A DNA stretch of 39,525 nucleotides from Mikrocytos mackini (Eukaryota; Endomyxa; Ascetosporea; Mikrocytida; Mikrocytiidae), in contig JASNJN010000183.1 of the NCBI GenBank assembly GCA_030180075.1, positions 1-39,525 on the forward strand, written 5' to 3'. The notes under the pieces were generated by a model. That model worked only from the letters and a program-made list of their open reading frames with translations. It was not told the origin of the DNA and ran no database searches. Positions 9,709 through 20,900 of the stretch are shown here, piece by piece. A program made the translations under genes and the position numbers. Position 1 is the stretch's first letter; each line of letters opens with the position of its first letter.

Positions 9709-11553
9709 CTAATCCTGCTGTTCTTTCGTTGAGTTTTTGTAGTTAACAACTATCCTAATGTTTCCATTGGCCTTGTAAATTGGAAATGCCGGGGAAACGA
9801 AGTTAGAAGTGGAAGGTTGGACTATTCCAAGCTGTTGTAGTCTTTCTAATTCTTTGACAGTTGCTTCGTACTTTCCTAATGGAATAGGATATTCCTTTTC
9901 GATGAACGGCTCCTCGTCTTTTATGTGTATTGAGTGCTCTATTCCTGTAATGCGTCCTAAAAGTGGGTTCTTTATTTTGAACTCGTTTATGATGTCTTCG
10001 CACTCTTCTTCTTTGGTTTGTGCGGTGCAGATTCTTACCTTCGTTGCAAGTTCTTGGTCTCTTTCCGAGAGTCTGTTCGTCTGCTGATTTGCAGGGAAGT
10101 AAGTTCCATTCAAAGAAAATAAATTGTCCTTGACATTCAATGTGAACTCATTGTGGACTAGAAAGTCCATACCAAGGATGATTTCCGGTTGGCAATTCTT
10201 GAGTACATAACACCTTGTATCTAGGGTATCACTGTGTCTTTCTGATAGTGAGAGCTTTGCGTCGACGAAGTCGGAAGTACTAACTGTAGAACCGTCTGCC
10301 AGGATGGCATCTCTTTTTGTTGGAGAGTTCTTTTTCTTCAGTCCTATCAGTTGGATGGCGTGATCAGAGGCGTAAGTGTAGCATGATCCGGTATCGACAA
10401 GTGCGATAAACGGCTTCTTCTCAGAGTATACTGTGAGTTCTATTGCCTTAGGATCTGCCTTTGGTTCCTGTAAGGCAGCTAAATGACCGTTTCCAGAGTT
10501 TCTTTTGTCATTGTTGTAACTGTTTGAGCCATTGGGTCTATATGGTCCACGATTGTAGTTGTTTCCTCTAGAATTGTTGTTCTGGGAGTAATCGTTTCGC
10601 TTATGGGTGTCTTGTTGGCCTTCACTTCCTTGCATTTGACATTGTCGGTCAGAGTGAGTATTTGATTTATGTAAAGAACAATAGACTTCCTCTTTACGTG
10701 TTTTCGCTCCAGTTCGGCGCTCTTCTCTGCGCGGTCTTGGGTAGTTCTTTCTGTTCTGATGGTTATGATGATTGTCGGTCTGAGTTCGCTCGTCTCTATC
10801 CTGATGAGAGTCTCTCATGGCCTTGTGTTCCTTATATACGGCCTCTCTCCTCTCATTCTCTTTCATCCTTTCTGTTATGTTTTCCTCAGTATAGTGGATT
10901 CTTTGTAACATGAGCTTTGCTCCACTGACTCCGTGTAAGTCCATAAAGTCAAGGGTTTCGGGAGCTAGACCTTGAAGGAAGGTCGCTTCTTTCTTCGAAT
11001 CCATGTTGGAGAAGGACGCGCTCGTGGCTGCTCCCCAACGGAATACTATGTCCTCGATTGCTTGCATGTAATCGGCAATATCATGAAATTGATTTTGTCT
11101 CAGCCCAACAAGCTTTCTATTGAATCTGCTTGCCATTTTGGGAGGAAATTTCTTTTGGACGATTCGGATCAGCATCCTCGTGAGTCCGTCCGTTGGCTGG
11201 AACATCTTTCTGATCGTCAGCGATGAGAGAGCAGTGAGATAGTCCTTTGCTGTTTCTTCATCCCAACTGCAAGTCTCTTGTACGCGTAGAAAGTCGTTCT
11301 TCCACGCAAGGATGTCTTGCTTTTCGATGTTTTCGAGGTAAGCTATCTCCTCTGTGAACTTCGCTCCAGTTCGGGAACGGGTGTATTGAATTGCTTCTTT
11401 CCTAGGAGTGAATGCTGGGTCAAAGTCGTCTAAGCCTACGACTGGAAGGTTTGTCCCTTTGGCAGGTACATCTCTGTATCTGGTTGAATTCAACTTGCCA
11501 GAGTCTGTGTTTTGCTGTAAACCCAGTAGTCTGGAATTAAATAATGATTTCAT
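9709..11553 (-). CDS. Gypsy 1 Gag-protease and start of RT, 614 aa
   Basis: The ATG at 11553 lies inside the 5' LTR, 20-35 bp behind an AAATTT-type box. Residues ~40-230 form a helical capsid-like domain. About 285-305 is a zinc knuckle of the C-x2-H-x4-H-x4-C kind (CSLHKSNTHSDRQC). An Asn/Arg-rich linker follows, and near 375-400 is an aspartic protease with VDTGS. From ~565 the RT begins (PIPLGKYEATVKELERL, FVSPAFPIYKANGNIRIVV) and is cut by the frame change near 9730. There is no separate Gag stop, so Gag and Pol appear to be one frame. It is intact over most of its length but cannot make a full polyprotein as written. Confidence 0.85.
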   Translation of the reverse strand: MKSLFNSRLLGLQQNTDSGKLNSTRYRDVPAKGTNLPVVGLDDFDPAFTPRKEAIQYTRSRTGAKFTEEIAYLENIEKQDILAWKNDFLRVQETCSWDEETAKDYLTALSSLTIRKMFQPTDGLTRMLIRIVQKKFPPKMASRFNRKLVGLRQNQFHDIADYMQAIEDIVFRWGAATSASFSNMDSKKEATFLQGLAPETLDFMDLHGVSGAKLMLQRIHYTEENITERMKENERREAVYKEHKAMRDSHQDRDERTQTDNHHNHQNRKNYPRPRREERRTGAKTRKEEVYCSLHKSNTHSDRQCQMQGSEGQQDTHKRNDYSQNNNSRGNNYNRGPYRPNGSNSYNNDKRNSGNGHLAALQEPKADPKAIELTVYSEKKPFIALVDTGSCYTYASDHAIQLIGLKKKNSPTKRDAILADGSTVSTSDFVDAKLSLSERHSDTLDTRCYVLKNCQPEIILGMDFLVHNEFTLNVKDNLFSLNGTYFPANQQTNRLSERDQELATKVRICTAQTKEEECEDIINEFKIKNPLLGRITGIEHSIHIKDEEPFIEKEYPIPLGKYEATVKELERLQQLGIVQPSTSNFVSPAFPIYKANGNIRIVVNYKNSTKEQQD

Positions 11554-11721
11554 GTCTTTTTTAAAATTTGTAAAAATTTGTGAAAACTTATTTTATTTAT
11601 AATTATTTATTAACAGCCTTTTTCCCACAAATAGATTGTCATCCATTTATATTTCCTTATTCATGAATATACTTCGTTATATTCTTGATCCGGAAATAGA
11701 GCTGGGAAAGGAACCACGACA
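11496..11721 (-). repeat. Gypsy 1 5' LTR (226 bp)
   Basis: This is the direct-repeat partner of 7281-7506. The + strand of this LTR also holds an ATG (11663) whose frame leaves the LTR in frame with the ORF that ends at 12298. Confidence 0.88.
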
Positions 11722-12298
11722 GTATGTACAGATGATAGAAGAAGCTGTTTCAGTAGATAGAGATCGCTTCAAATTCCGTACTTATTCATTTATTCTTACT
11801 TCCATCTTACCTATTTCTTTAGAAAGAGAGCCAAGCCATTTACGTATAACTTTTGCGTATTTTTCCACATTTTTATCTCAATTGGGAGAAGAGAACAGAA
11901 CTTCATTCGGAGAAGTCACATTCGGATTTTATAACAAACTAGCAAAGTCTAAAAGAAAAAACAAACTAAACACATTCTTGCAACAAATTAGAACAAAAAA
12001 GAACGTACTAGAAGATTACTTAGATGAAAATATTGGGAGTGAGAAAGAAGATATAAAGAAAGTATGGTTATCCTGCTTCTCAACGAGTTTATACGGAGGG
12101 AATAGAATGAAAGCTGGGATTACACGACAAGAACTAATAGATAAATCGTTCGAATTTTTCCGAATCTTATGGGGACAATATGTTTACAAGGTGAAGTTCA
12201 ACAGTAGCTTATTGAAACAAACACTTGAATCCAATTTTAGGATTAAATTACCAGACACGCATTTTTCCAATTTTAAACGCGATAATTGGAATCTATGA
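11663..12298 (+). CDS. Orphan ORF fused to antisense LTR, 211 aa
   Basis: The first ~19 codons (MNILRYIL...GKEPR) are antisense LTR; the same peptide start occurs at 7448 and, in reverse, near 120. From 11722 the frame continues for about 192 codons of unique sequence rich in Lys, Phe and Leu (SFILTSILPISLEREPSHL, SFEFFRILWGQYVYK). I do not recognise this part. It appears all-helical, with no signal peptide or membrane segment. It may be the C-terminal part of a host or transposon gene whose 5' half was lost when gypsy 1 inserted; the missing part is not on the other side of the element. An AAATTT-type box lies upstream in the LTR, but mainly serves the opposite strand. Confidence 0.45.
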   Translation: MNILRYILDPEIELGKEPRQYVQMIEEAVSVDRDRFKFRTYSFILTSILPISLEREPSHLRITFAYFSTFLSQLGEENRTSFGEVTFGFYNKLAKSKRKNKLNTFLQQIRTKKNVLEDYLDENIGSEKEDIKKVWLSCFSTSLYGGNRMKAGITRQELIDKSFEFFRILWGQYVYKVKFNSSLLKQTLESNFRIKLPDTHFSNFKRDNWNL

Positions 12299-12524
12299 AC
12301 ACAATATAGGTATAGTTGTAAGTAATGTTATCGTTTGGGTTGAAGATTTTATCGTTTTGTTGTCTGTCTGTGTTTTTATCGCTTTAATTCTCGCGTCTGT
12401 CTTTTATACACGAAATAGTTTTTAAAGCATACTCCAGTTGTATTCGAAGCTGACTTAACATAAATCGGAGGGTTTGTTTTTTCCAAGCGCGTTCTTGTGA
12501 GTTTATGCTCTATATAAAAATTCC
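12299..12524. other. Spacer before MULE C
   Basis: AT-rich sequence of 226 bp. A short ORF overlaps the end of the preceding frame but shows no support. I found no clear terminal inverted repeat of MULE C here. Confidence 0.3.
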
Positions 12525-12538
12525 AAATTTTAAATTTT
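12525..12538 (+). promoter_or_regulatory. AAATTT-type start box of MULE C
   Basis: AAATTTTAAATTTT lies directly before ATG at 12543. The run CAAATTTTAAATTTTGAAAATG is repeated exactly at 35073-35094, where the ATG is followed by a stop one codon later. Confidence 0.5.
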
Positions 12539-12542
12539 GAAA

Positions 12543-13304
12543 ATGGAGAAGCATAAATCCAAAGCTGAGGATGCTAGAGACGACAATTCCTCTTATATCT
12601 CCGAATCCAATTGCCCAAAGAACTCTGTGCAATTTCCCGAAGACAAAGTTCCGAATTACAAGATAAAAACGCACACACCCTTTCCGCCAACTACAGGGCA
12701 CACTATAACATCTAACAATCCCCAGGACGAAAGTTATGATACTCATAGCACCCCGCCAGAAAGCCATAGACTGCCGTCTCTTGATGACGTAGAGACAGAT
12801 CCGTTAACATCTGTCGATGGAAAAGAGGCTCTCGACAACAAACCTTTATACAACGAAACAACAGACCCTTATATTGCCCAACATTCTCTGACCGAAAGCA
12901 ACCAAACGTGTTCACAACTAAAGAAACAAGGAATTTTTGAATTTTTTAATATTGGCCAGGCTTTTTCCAGTTACAGCGAATTTGAGGCGGTTCTAAAACA
13001 ATTTAATGAAAAGTACAAAACTAAATTGTTTATGAAAAGAAATAAAAGAATTGAAAGTCTTTTTACAACAAACAAAAAACTAAGAAATATCAAAAACTTT
13101 ATTAGTTGTCTCACATATTATGAAGTAGAATTTATTTGTGAATTTGGAGAAAAGATACGAGAAAATACAAATAAACCAAAACAATACAAGGGAACAGATA
13201 ACAAACCAAACAATAATGAATTTCTAAATAAGATAAAAATAAAAAACAAAATTGATAATGATAATTTAAATAATAAATATTATAAGATTGCATTCATAAT
13301 TTAA
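12543..13304 (+). pseudogene. MULE C transposase, N-terminal DNA-binding half
   Basis: 253 aa. A polar, Pro/Ser/Thr-rich N-terminus is followed from about residue 135 by a FAR1-like region that aligns with the start of MULE B: EFFNIGQAFSSYSEFEAV against MFEIGEKYYSYTAVQKKV, and FICEFGEKIRE against YFCEYGEQRHA. It then enters an Asn/Lys-rich stretch and stops. There is no DDE domain. The missing catalytic half lies on the opposite strand immediately downstream (13294-15054), the two 3' ends overlapping by 11 bp. The start was chosen at the ATG behind the AAATTT box. Confidence 0.7.
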
Positions 13305-15054
13305 TTAATCTTTCTTCGAGTTCTTTCAATATTTTCTTCAGATAATTTTTTTTAGTTGAATACGAAATTTGTTTCATGCTTTTTAATTTAAAAGCTATTT
13401 TTTTAGTTAAAATAAATAAATAATTTTCATTTTTGTTTGAATTATTATTAGCCAACAATTCCATAAGATCCATCTCTTCATGTTTATCTATGTTATTAAT
13501 TGTTTCCAATTTTATAGGCTCTTTTGGTTTTGCTACGGATGTTATCTTATTCACATCTTCATTTTCGTGTTCATATTGCATGGCAAAATTGTAATGTGAA
13601 ACATATTCCTCTTTAGATATATCCAATCCGTTAAAATTTATAAATTCAACAAATGTACACCTAAACCACCTCAGATTAAAAAGCTTTATCAATTCTTCTT
13701 TGTCCAATTTTTGTGTCTCAATACATGAGGAACAAACCAATCCATATCGGTCATACAATTTACAGCTTTTATTGTCGTCAGTGTTATCTTTGCATTTGAA
13801 ATTTTCTATAATTTTAAACGCATGTATAGAAAGTAATTTGAAAAGCCAGTTTTTTAAACTATCGCCACAAGATTTTGTTCGAATTTTTACGTATTTTTTC
13901 AGGAATTTTTGATGTCTTTCTTTCCTCATTCTGCTTAAAAATAACTCCAATTCCGCAAAAAAAACTTCTTGAGTTCTTTTGCCTTTGAAATAATATTTTA
14001 TTCCACTGTTTATCCCTTCAACACGATTGTTTGTACGTGTAAAAAAATCGACAACATTCTCATAATAATGTTGAACTATTTGCTCTTTGTAAATATCCCA
14101 ATTTTCTATAAAATATTTCTTTATTTCTTCGCTTAATTTTCCAATTTCCGTTCTATATATTTCATCTGTTTTCGCAAATAGAATTCGCTTTATAATATTC
14201 TTTTGTTGTTTTATGATTTCCTTATTTGAATTCCGAAAAACAGTATTAATTTTAGCATTTATTGCCTTGAGAGCATGATAAAGACAAAGTCTTAACTTGC
14301 AATTAGGAAAGACTGTCATTATGGTTTTTCTTTCAACCCAGTCTTTATCGGTCAAGCATAAACGTGGTATTGTTCTCGCATTTTTCTCAACAAATTTACT
14401 GAAAAAAATGAGATCGCTTTCATAACACTCATCTTCAGTTGAGAAAATTAACACTGGTTCCGTGTAACCTTCACTATTTAATACACTCAACACAAACAAC
14501 GTATGCGAAGTGTTAAATAGGCTGTAAGTGCCATCAAAAAACAACACATCCCCAAACTTTTCAAATAAACGTTGCATATGTTCGTCTTGGTAGTAAACTC
14601 CTTTAAAACTTTCATTCAGATAGACATCTTCAAAAACCCCTTGTATTTTATTTATCATAAAGTCTGTTTCTTTCTTGATTATACTTTTAGCCACAGAACG
14701 TTGTTTTATTTTATATATGTCATTGTAATTTCTGCCGTTTAAAGATTCCTCTGGCATTAAATTCATGACACGCCTTAAGTTGACTTTTTCATTTCCTAAC
14801 AAGTCCAAAGTCTCAACAGCTTTTTCTCCAATTGGCTTCTTAGAGAAGGTTAGGTTTCCGTGACTGTCATTATCACAAATTCTCAAAACTCGCAATTTTC
14901 TTTTTGAGTAGCGTAATAAAAGATTGAAAGAACAACCTAGTTTGTTGGAAAAAGTTTTTCTTTGTTTTTTATTGTCATTCTTGTCGCTTTCATGTTTGTT
15001 GTTTATATAAATAATTTCATTATCTTGGTTATTATTTGCTTTTATATAAACAAA
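13294..15054 (-). pseudogene. MULE C transposase, catalytic half, inverted
   Basis: An open frame from the stop codon at 15055-15057 down to TGA at 13294. It begins without a credible ATG in a Lys/Asn-rich linker, followed by KLGCSFNLLLRYSKRK, the second half of the FAR1-like zinc domain (compare KKIGCPFVLKF in MULE B). Then comes the MULE DDE domain: D in LFFDGTYSLFN, D in CLTDKDWVERK followed by LCLYHALKAI, and E in NRVEGINSGIK, with a degenerate SWIM (CKLYDRYGLVCSSC). The frame is otherwise intact over more than 530 codons. Together with 12543-13304 it would make one FAR1-MULE protein if this segment were in the opposite orientation. Confidence 0.75.
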
Positions 15055-15057
15055 CTA

Positions 15058-17690
15058 TATATGAGCGATTGTGGAAACCTCTATCATAAGTTGATATAAA
15101 TGTCTATATTGGGAATTTGAGGGGGTTGCTTCTTTTCGTGGCGTATTGTCACACTCAAAAAACAAAGGTTTTCAATTATTACCTTTGTTATCTTTTCTTT
15201 TCAATGATGTTGTAAGGGTAGGTTTAATTCTTTAATATGAATTTAACTGCTTCCTTTTCAGTCTTGACCTTGAATGGGTCTAGAATAAGTTTAGTTGAAG
15301 CCCGGTTTTATTTGTTGATGTATTTAAAGATGTTGCTATTGATGAGTATTTTGTTTGTATAGGTTTTTCTTGGTAAATAATGAGATACATCCCCTATTTC
15401 AACATGAGTTCAAATTTCTTGCTTCAATGTTTATATCAAATAACCAGGCAGTTCGGTGTTTGTTTGTTTCCCATGGTATGTCCTGTGTTTTCTGTATGGA
15501 TCCGATTTATTTTTGAAAAATCAAATTTAAAAATGAAAGAAAGGTCTCTGACAACTACAAGAGAACCTACACAACAACATCAATATAAAAGACAAAACTG
15601 ATGGACAATTATAATAGAGATGACTCAAGAAACCAAACAGAAGATACTGTCTGAGTTCGCCTATTATGAAATGGATTCACATGGTTTGGGAACCAGGCGA
15701 CACAACAGATCCAAATTTCAGTACTAAAATATTTTCCGACAGAGTTCTCAGAGATAAAATCCTTTAGACGAACAGACAAAGGAGCACCAGCAATAAAGAA
15801 CTTCGGCTTAGTATTGTACAAAGGTTAATCTACAAAAAGAAGAAAAATTGAGAAATAGTAAAGAACAAACTCCCATACTGTAAGAGAATGAATAGTAAAC
15901 ACCCCAGGAATATAAGAGCTATTAAGTATGCCCTGTCGATGACGGATTTTCTTGTTTGGGAATGTGTTTTAAAGAGGTTAANTACACAACAACATCAATA
16001 TAAAAGACAAAACTGATGGACAATTATAATAGAGATGACTCAAGAAACCAAACAGAAGATACTGTCTGAGTTCGCCTATTATGAAATGGATTCACATGGT
16101 TTGGGAACCAGGCGACACAACAGATCCAAATTTCAGTACTAAAATAATTTCCGACGGAGTTCTCAGAGATAAAATCCTTTAGACGAACAGACAAAGGAGC
16201 ACCAGCAATAAAGAACTTCGGCTTAGTATTGTACAAAGGTTAATCTACAAAAAGAAGAAAAATTGAGAAATAGTAAAGAACAAACTCCCATACTGTAAGA
16301 GAATGAATAGTAAACACCCCAGGAATATAAGAGCTATTAAGTATGCCCTGTCGATGACAGATTTTCTTGTTTGGGAATGTGTTTTAAAGAGGTTAAATAC
16401 ACTACTTTACAAATGAAAGTGAACATTCCAATAATGAAAGAGGTGTATGCAAATCATGTTATTATGGATTTAACTTAGATAAATTAAGAGAAGTTTATAA
16501 CAGACTTAAAGTAAAACGTGATTACAGAAATGGTATAAGATGAACTTCAACAACTATAAGGCTATATAAACTGGGAATATGGATGTAAAGACTATATTGT
16601 TTATCAATTAAACCAAACTAAGAATGAAATGAATTTTTTTAACTTTATTGATTGGGGAAATATAGAGAACGAAATTAATAGAACAATTTATGTGATAATA
16701 ACATGGAACATAAACAAAAAGACGGTTTGAAAAAGAACAAGCACAATTGTATAAACACACAGTCTATTAGAAAATCCATCACCTAAAATGAGCAAGTATT
16801 TGAAGAAAACATTAAAAGAATTTAAATGATAAAATGGAAAATATATGATTCATTTTATATATAACTTGAATGTTAGATAAATACTATGCCAATACTTAAA
16901 GAATGTTTGTCGTATAAAAGTAATGATTAGGAATAGTTATATATTTATTTTATCTAATTTTCTTGATTCCTAATTTGAATTAAAATATAAAACATTTTCA
17001 TTTTAAAAATTTGATATTAGCGAGAAATTTATTGATACATTTTCCTGAGAATATATTTCTGTGTTTATAGATATTTTTAAACATATACAATGAATCGGTA
17101 GAATATTTTACCAATTTCTGGTTATAATTAGAGTTTGGAAAATGTCACAAAACAAATTCGATATATTAGACGAAATTTAGTTTAAAAACAATTTATAATT
17201 TGTTCGTTTATGGTTTTTATTTTGGGAATACAAAGAATTTGCAAAATTTCCTTCACAATCTTTAACACTTTCAGCATCCTGGTATTTTAAAGGAGCTTTG
17301 GCAAAAATCAACACGGGTATATGTTATTAACATGTTAAATGGTACTTTGCTAATTTTTTATAAAAGTGGTCTAATAAAAATGAAGTTTTTTTTGCTTTTG
17401 AATCTTGTAAAAAGTTACTTTTCAAAAATCAGAAATTTAAGGTTTTAAAAAATATTATGCCAAATTTTAATGGTTAAAAATTATCTAATCTATTTAAATA
17501 AACTGTTTAATTCTCATTTCTTTTGATTGTTTGTTGACGAATAGTATTTTTATGTACATTTAAAAAATGGCTTCAAATGATGGCTAAAACAGCATGGTAT
17601 GTGTCTTAATAATATGTAAACATAAACGCTTTCTATGAATAAACATAGAGTTATTCGGTTGATATCAAATACAATTTTATTTGAGAAAAT
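15058..17690. other. Non-coding interval, 2.6 kb
   Basis: AT-rich, with no gene I can support. The clear structure is a 415-bp tandem duplication (15568-16397). A few short ORFs, including two identical 70-codon ones in the duplicated units, have no recognisable motif. Some plus-strand stretches near 16440-16620 read like decayed coding sequence, but I cannot assign them. Confidence 0.5.
15568..16397. repeat. 415-bp tandem duplication with N at the join
   Basis: 15568-15982 and 15983-16397 are direct copies with only a few substitutions. The last base of the first copy (15982) is an N. The boundary at an ambiguous base suggests a scaffold or gap-filling join rather than a true duplication, although the substitutions argue for two different alleles or copies. 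Confidence 0.85.
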
Positions 17691-17893
17691 TATTTGACCA
17701 AAAAGATTTTTGAAACATACAAGCACTTTCAAAATTCAAAATTCTACACATCTATATATTTTTGTTTAGTTTGTTGCATAACCGTATGGTTTTTTGATTT
17801 GATTGAGAATGTCGCTTTTCATTCATTTTTTGAAATTTTAATTTTTTTTTTTTAGGAAAGTTAACTAATCTTGGTTTACAGGCTTCTATAGAC
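17691..17893 (+). repeat. MULE D left TIR
   Basis: It begins TATTTGACCAAAAAG and ends GGCTTCTATAGAC. The transposase ATG lies 34 bp inside it, so unlike MULE A and B this TIR carries no coding sequence. An AAATTTTAATTTTAAAATT box lies between the TIR and the ATG. Confidence 0.85.
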
Positions 17894-17926
17894 TTTAAAA
17901 AGTAAAATTTTAATTTTAAAATTCAC

Positions 17927-20900
17927 ATGACAAATAGACAGATGAACAAAAAGAACTCGGCCGTCATAGATGGGTCAGACGACAATAATCGTACTACTGG
18001 CTGCCATGGTATATCTAGGCCGCAAAACATAAACCAGATAACCAAAATGGTTGGAATGCTACCAGAACACACGGCTGAAAGTTTAAGTACAAAACTACCA
18101 CTTCGATATGAAACCAATCCAGAAAGCGTAGATAGTAATCGGTTTATTGGTAATAACAATGTACCCATAATCAGAGATTACCGGAATATAGACCAGAAAT
18201 GTGACGAAGTTTACAGAGCCCGGCAATTGGGGAATAACAATAGTGGTGGAATAGGAGTGACTGAAGAAGATTCGGTTATATTACATCTTAATAGAGTAGT
18301 TGTGAAAGATGATATTTTCGATAACCAAAACAACGAACACATGGAAGACGTCTTATGCAAGCGGGAATATGGAAATGGAAATAATGCATGTATCAAAAAA
18401 ATCCAACATAACACTGTTATATGGGAGTCGGAGTCGGTCACGGAAAATGAAATATACAAACAAGCTGGAAGTTTCAGGACAATTCAAAGGGCAAAACCCG
18501 GGGATGAAGACCAGGATAACATTGGATATCAATATATGTTACATGGATCGAAGTTGACTTGTAGTTTGGATCATAGTTATGATTGGAAATTTGGCAATAT
18601 AGAGAAAGCTAATAGTACATTCAATCTTGTTGAAGATGTTAAGCACAGTGGGAATTTTATCGGGATGAAACCGTGGTGTAGCAATAACAATATTGATAAT
18701 AATATTGGCAGATATCAAAAAGATGACAACCTAAGAAATGATGACAATCAGCCGGGGTTTAAATTCATTTTGGAAAATAAGAAAAAACATGACATCTCAA
18801 ATGATAATTGTCCGAACATCTCCCAAAAGAACTTCAATAAGGATACATCTTTGTTTAAAGGGAACAAAGCTGTTGAAAACAAATTCTATCTTGGAGAATC
18901 TTCTTTAGTTGAGCAAACCCCGATGCACAGGTCGATTCGGAATAGAAATGAAGTGGGTTATCATTCAAAATGTGATACTATTAAAGAACGAAACAATTCG
19001 AATCCCTCACTTGTCGATTCTAAATCCTGTTCTTTGTATTCATTTGAGAAAAACCATGCAAACTCGAACTTACATAAGTCTGCAAAGTTCTCTGAAGTGA
19101 CCCGGGTTAATCAATACTTGCAACACAACTACAAACAGACTCAATTAATGGGTGTCTGTGACAATACTTTCGCCTCGGTTTCTCCAAAACCCAAGATAAA
19201 TGGGAATCAAATTCCTTACGTCAAATTTTTGGATTTAGATATAGAGAACGAAACGATTAAATACATGTTTGAAAAACCGAAATATGAGGGTAATTTGGAA
19301 AATGTGCCATGTAGTATTGAAAAGGCACAATCGACTCGTGGACATAATGAAGTTGGGAATATTAATAGCAAACAAAACAATTGCAACAGTTCATTGAATG
19401 AAAGTCCCATTCTACAACTTACTGATAGAAACCCAGCACTCAACCAGAGACAATCACATTCTTTAAACAAAACAAACATAATTTGTTTGGTATGTTTTGA
19501 AAAGTTTACACGTTTTAACAATTTGACTATTCATTATAGTGAAAGTCATGAAGTAGATATCAAGGTAATGAATACAGAATTTATCTCTAAAGATGAGTTT
19601 TTTGCATGGAAGGAAAGTAACTTTATGACTACAACGCAAACCATTTCAAATATCGGATGCACTAAAGGTAATGGCGGGAGGACAGAATACTATCGATGTA
19701 ATTTCAAAAGTGGGACAGTTAGGCCATGCATAAGTTTTGCTACAGTTCGTTTAAAAAGGAATGGAAGAGTCACAGTAAGTTACAACTTCATACACTCCCA
19801 TCAACCTAAATGGGATCAAATAAAGGTTCCTATAGGAATTAAAATGGGGTTGTGTAGTAAAATTATCAATGACATTCCAATAGTAAAACTCCAACGCGAA
19901 TTAGTAAATACGATTGATGTAGAACAAGGAATTATAAGTAAAATTCAAACAATATCCAGCAATTATCTAAATTATCTCAAGACATACATCCATAGCCTTA
20001 AACAGTACGACAAAAATGATTACATTAGTGTGAGGAAAATGGTTGATTCTATGGAAAGAGATGAATTCATGCGGGTTATTTGCTACAAACAATACAAAGA
20101 TAAAGTTGATAGCGCTGAATTAACAAATGAAGACTTTATACTAGCGTTTACAACCAATTTTCTGCTAAATGAAATCCACGATTATAAACACAATGGGATA
20201 TCATTTGATTCCACACATAGCACAAACAAGTATCTATTCCCTTTGACAATAGGGTTTGGTATAAATGCGAAACAAACTTCGTTTCCATTTATCTTTATAA
20301 TTAGTAGCAGAGAAACTGAGAATGTGATGAAGTATGTCTTTTCCTGTCTTGTGAAAAATATGAATGCCGAATTATTCATTCCATATATTATGTCGGACAT
20401 CACAGATATATATTATAACGCCTGGACTTTTGTCTTTGGAAAAAACAAAACGAAGCAACTTTATTGTTTTTTTCATCTTGTGAAAGCCTGGAATGCTCAC
20501 TTAAATTTGATAAAGGAAAAATCTACACGCAGTATTGTAAAAGAATACTTATTTCTTTTGGTTACTTCCAGAGAACACAATTACAAGTCCATATTAAGTA
20601 ATTTTATGGAATATGTAGAAATATCAGATCCGACTTTTCATGGTTATTTCAAATCGAACTATAGTAATAATATACATAAATGGGCATTATTCGGTAGAGA
20701 AGATTCTATTTGGAATACAAACAATTTCGCAGAATCATATTTCAAGAAATTGAAGTATGGATATTTAGACAGGAAGTCCAAAAATAGACTTGATTATCTT
20801 CTAGAAATCATTTTAACTCAAAACCAAACCGAAATTCAACAGGAAATTGTGAAATCCTGTTCAACAAAAAAAGAATATGAAGGTTACCGATATTCCAAAT

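Larger units (their letters stand above)
7281..11721 (-). mobile_element. Gypsy 1: Ty3/gypsy LTR retrotransposon, near full length
   Basis: Two 226-bp direct repeats (7281-7506 and 11496-11721, only a few differences) bound a gag-protease-RT-RNase H-integrase coding region read on the minus strand. Order RT-RNase H-integrase places it in Ty3/gypsy. A purine-rich tract lies directly before the 3' LTR. Gag starts inside the 5' LTR and the integrase tail ends inside the 3' LTR, so little untranslated sequence remains. Two frameshifts and two in-frame TAG codons make it inactive as written. The flanking pentamers (CCTCT on the left, GTATG on the right) do not match, so one junction was probably rearranged after insertion. 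Confidence 0.9.

Noticed and set aside
9715-9740. Possible programmed -1 frameshift at CAAAAAC in gypsy 1
   Set aside because: The frame change falls in the middle of the RT rather than at a gag-pol border, and similar A-run breaks occur in unrelated genes, so a deletion or sequencing error is simpler.
9809-11602. Plus-strand ORFs over the gypsy 1 coding region
   Set aside because: They are antisense shadows of the Gag-protease frame, without motifs or start boxes.
15609-16236. Two identical-looking 70-codon minus-strand ORFs (15609-15821, 16024-16236)
   Set aside because: They are the same ORF in the two copies of the 415-bp duplication, have no motif and no start box, and the duplication itself may be an artefact.
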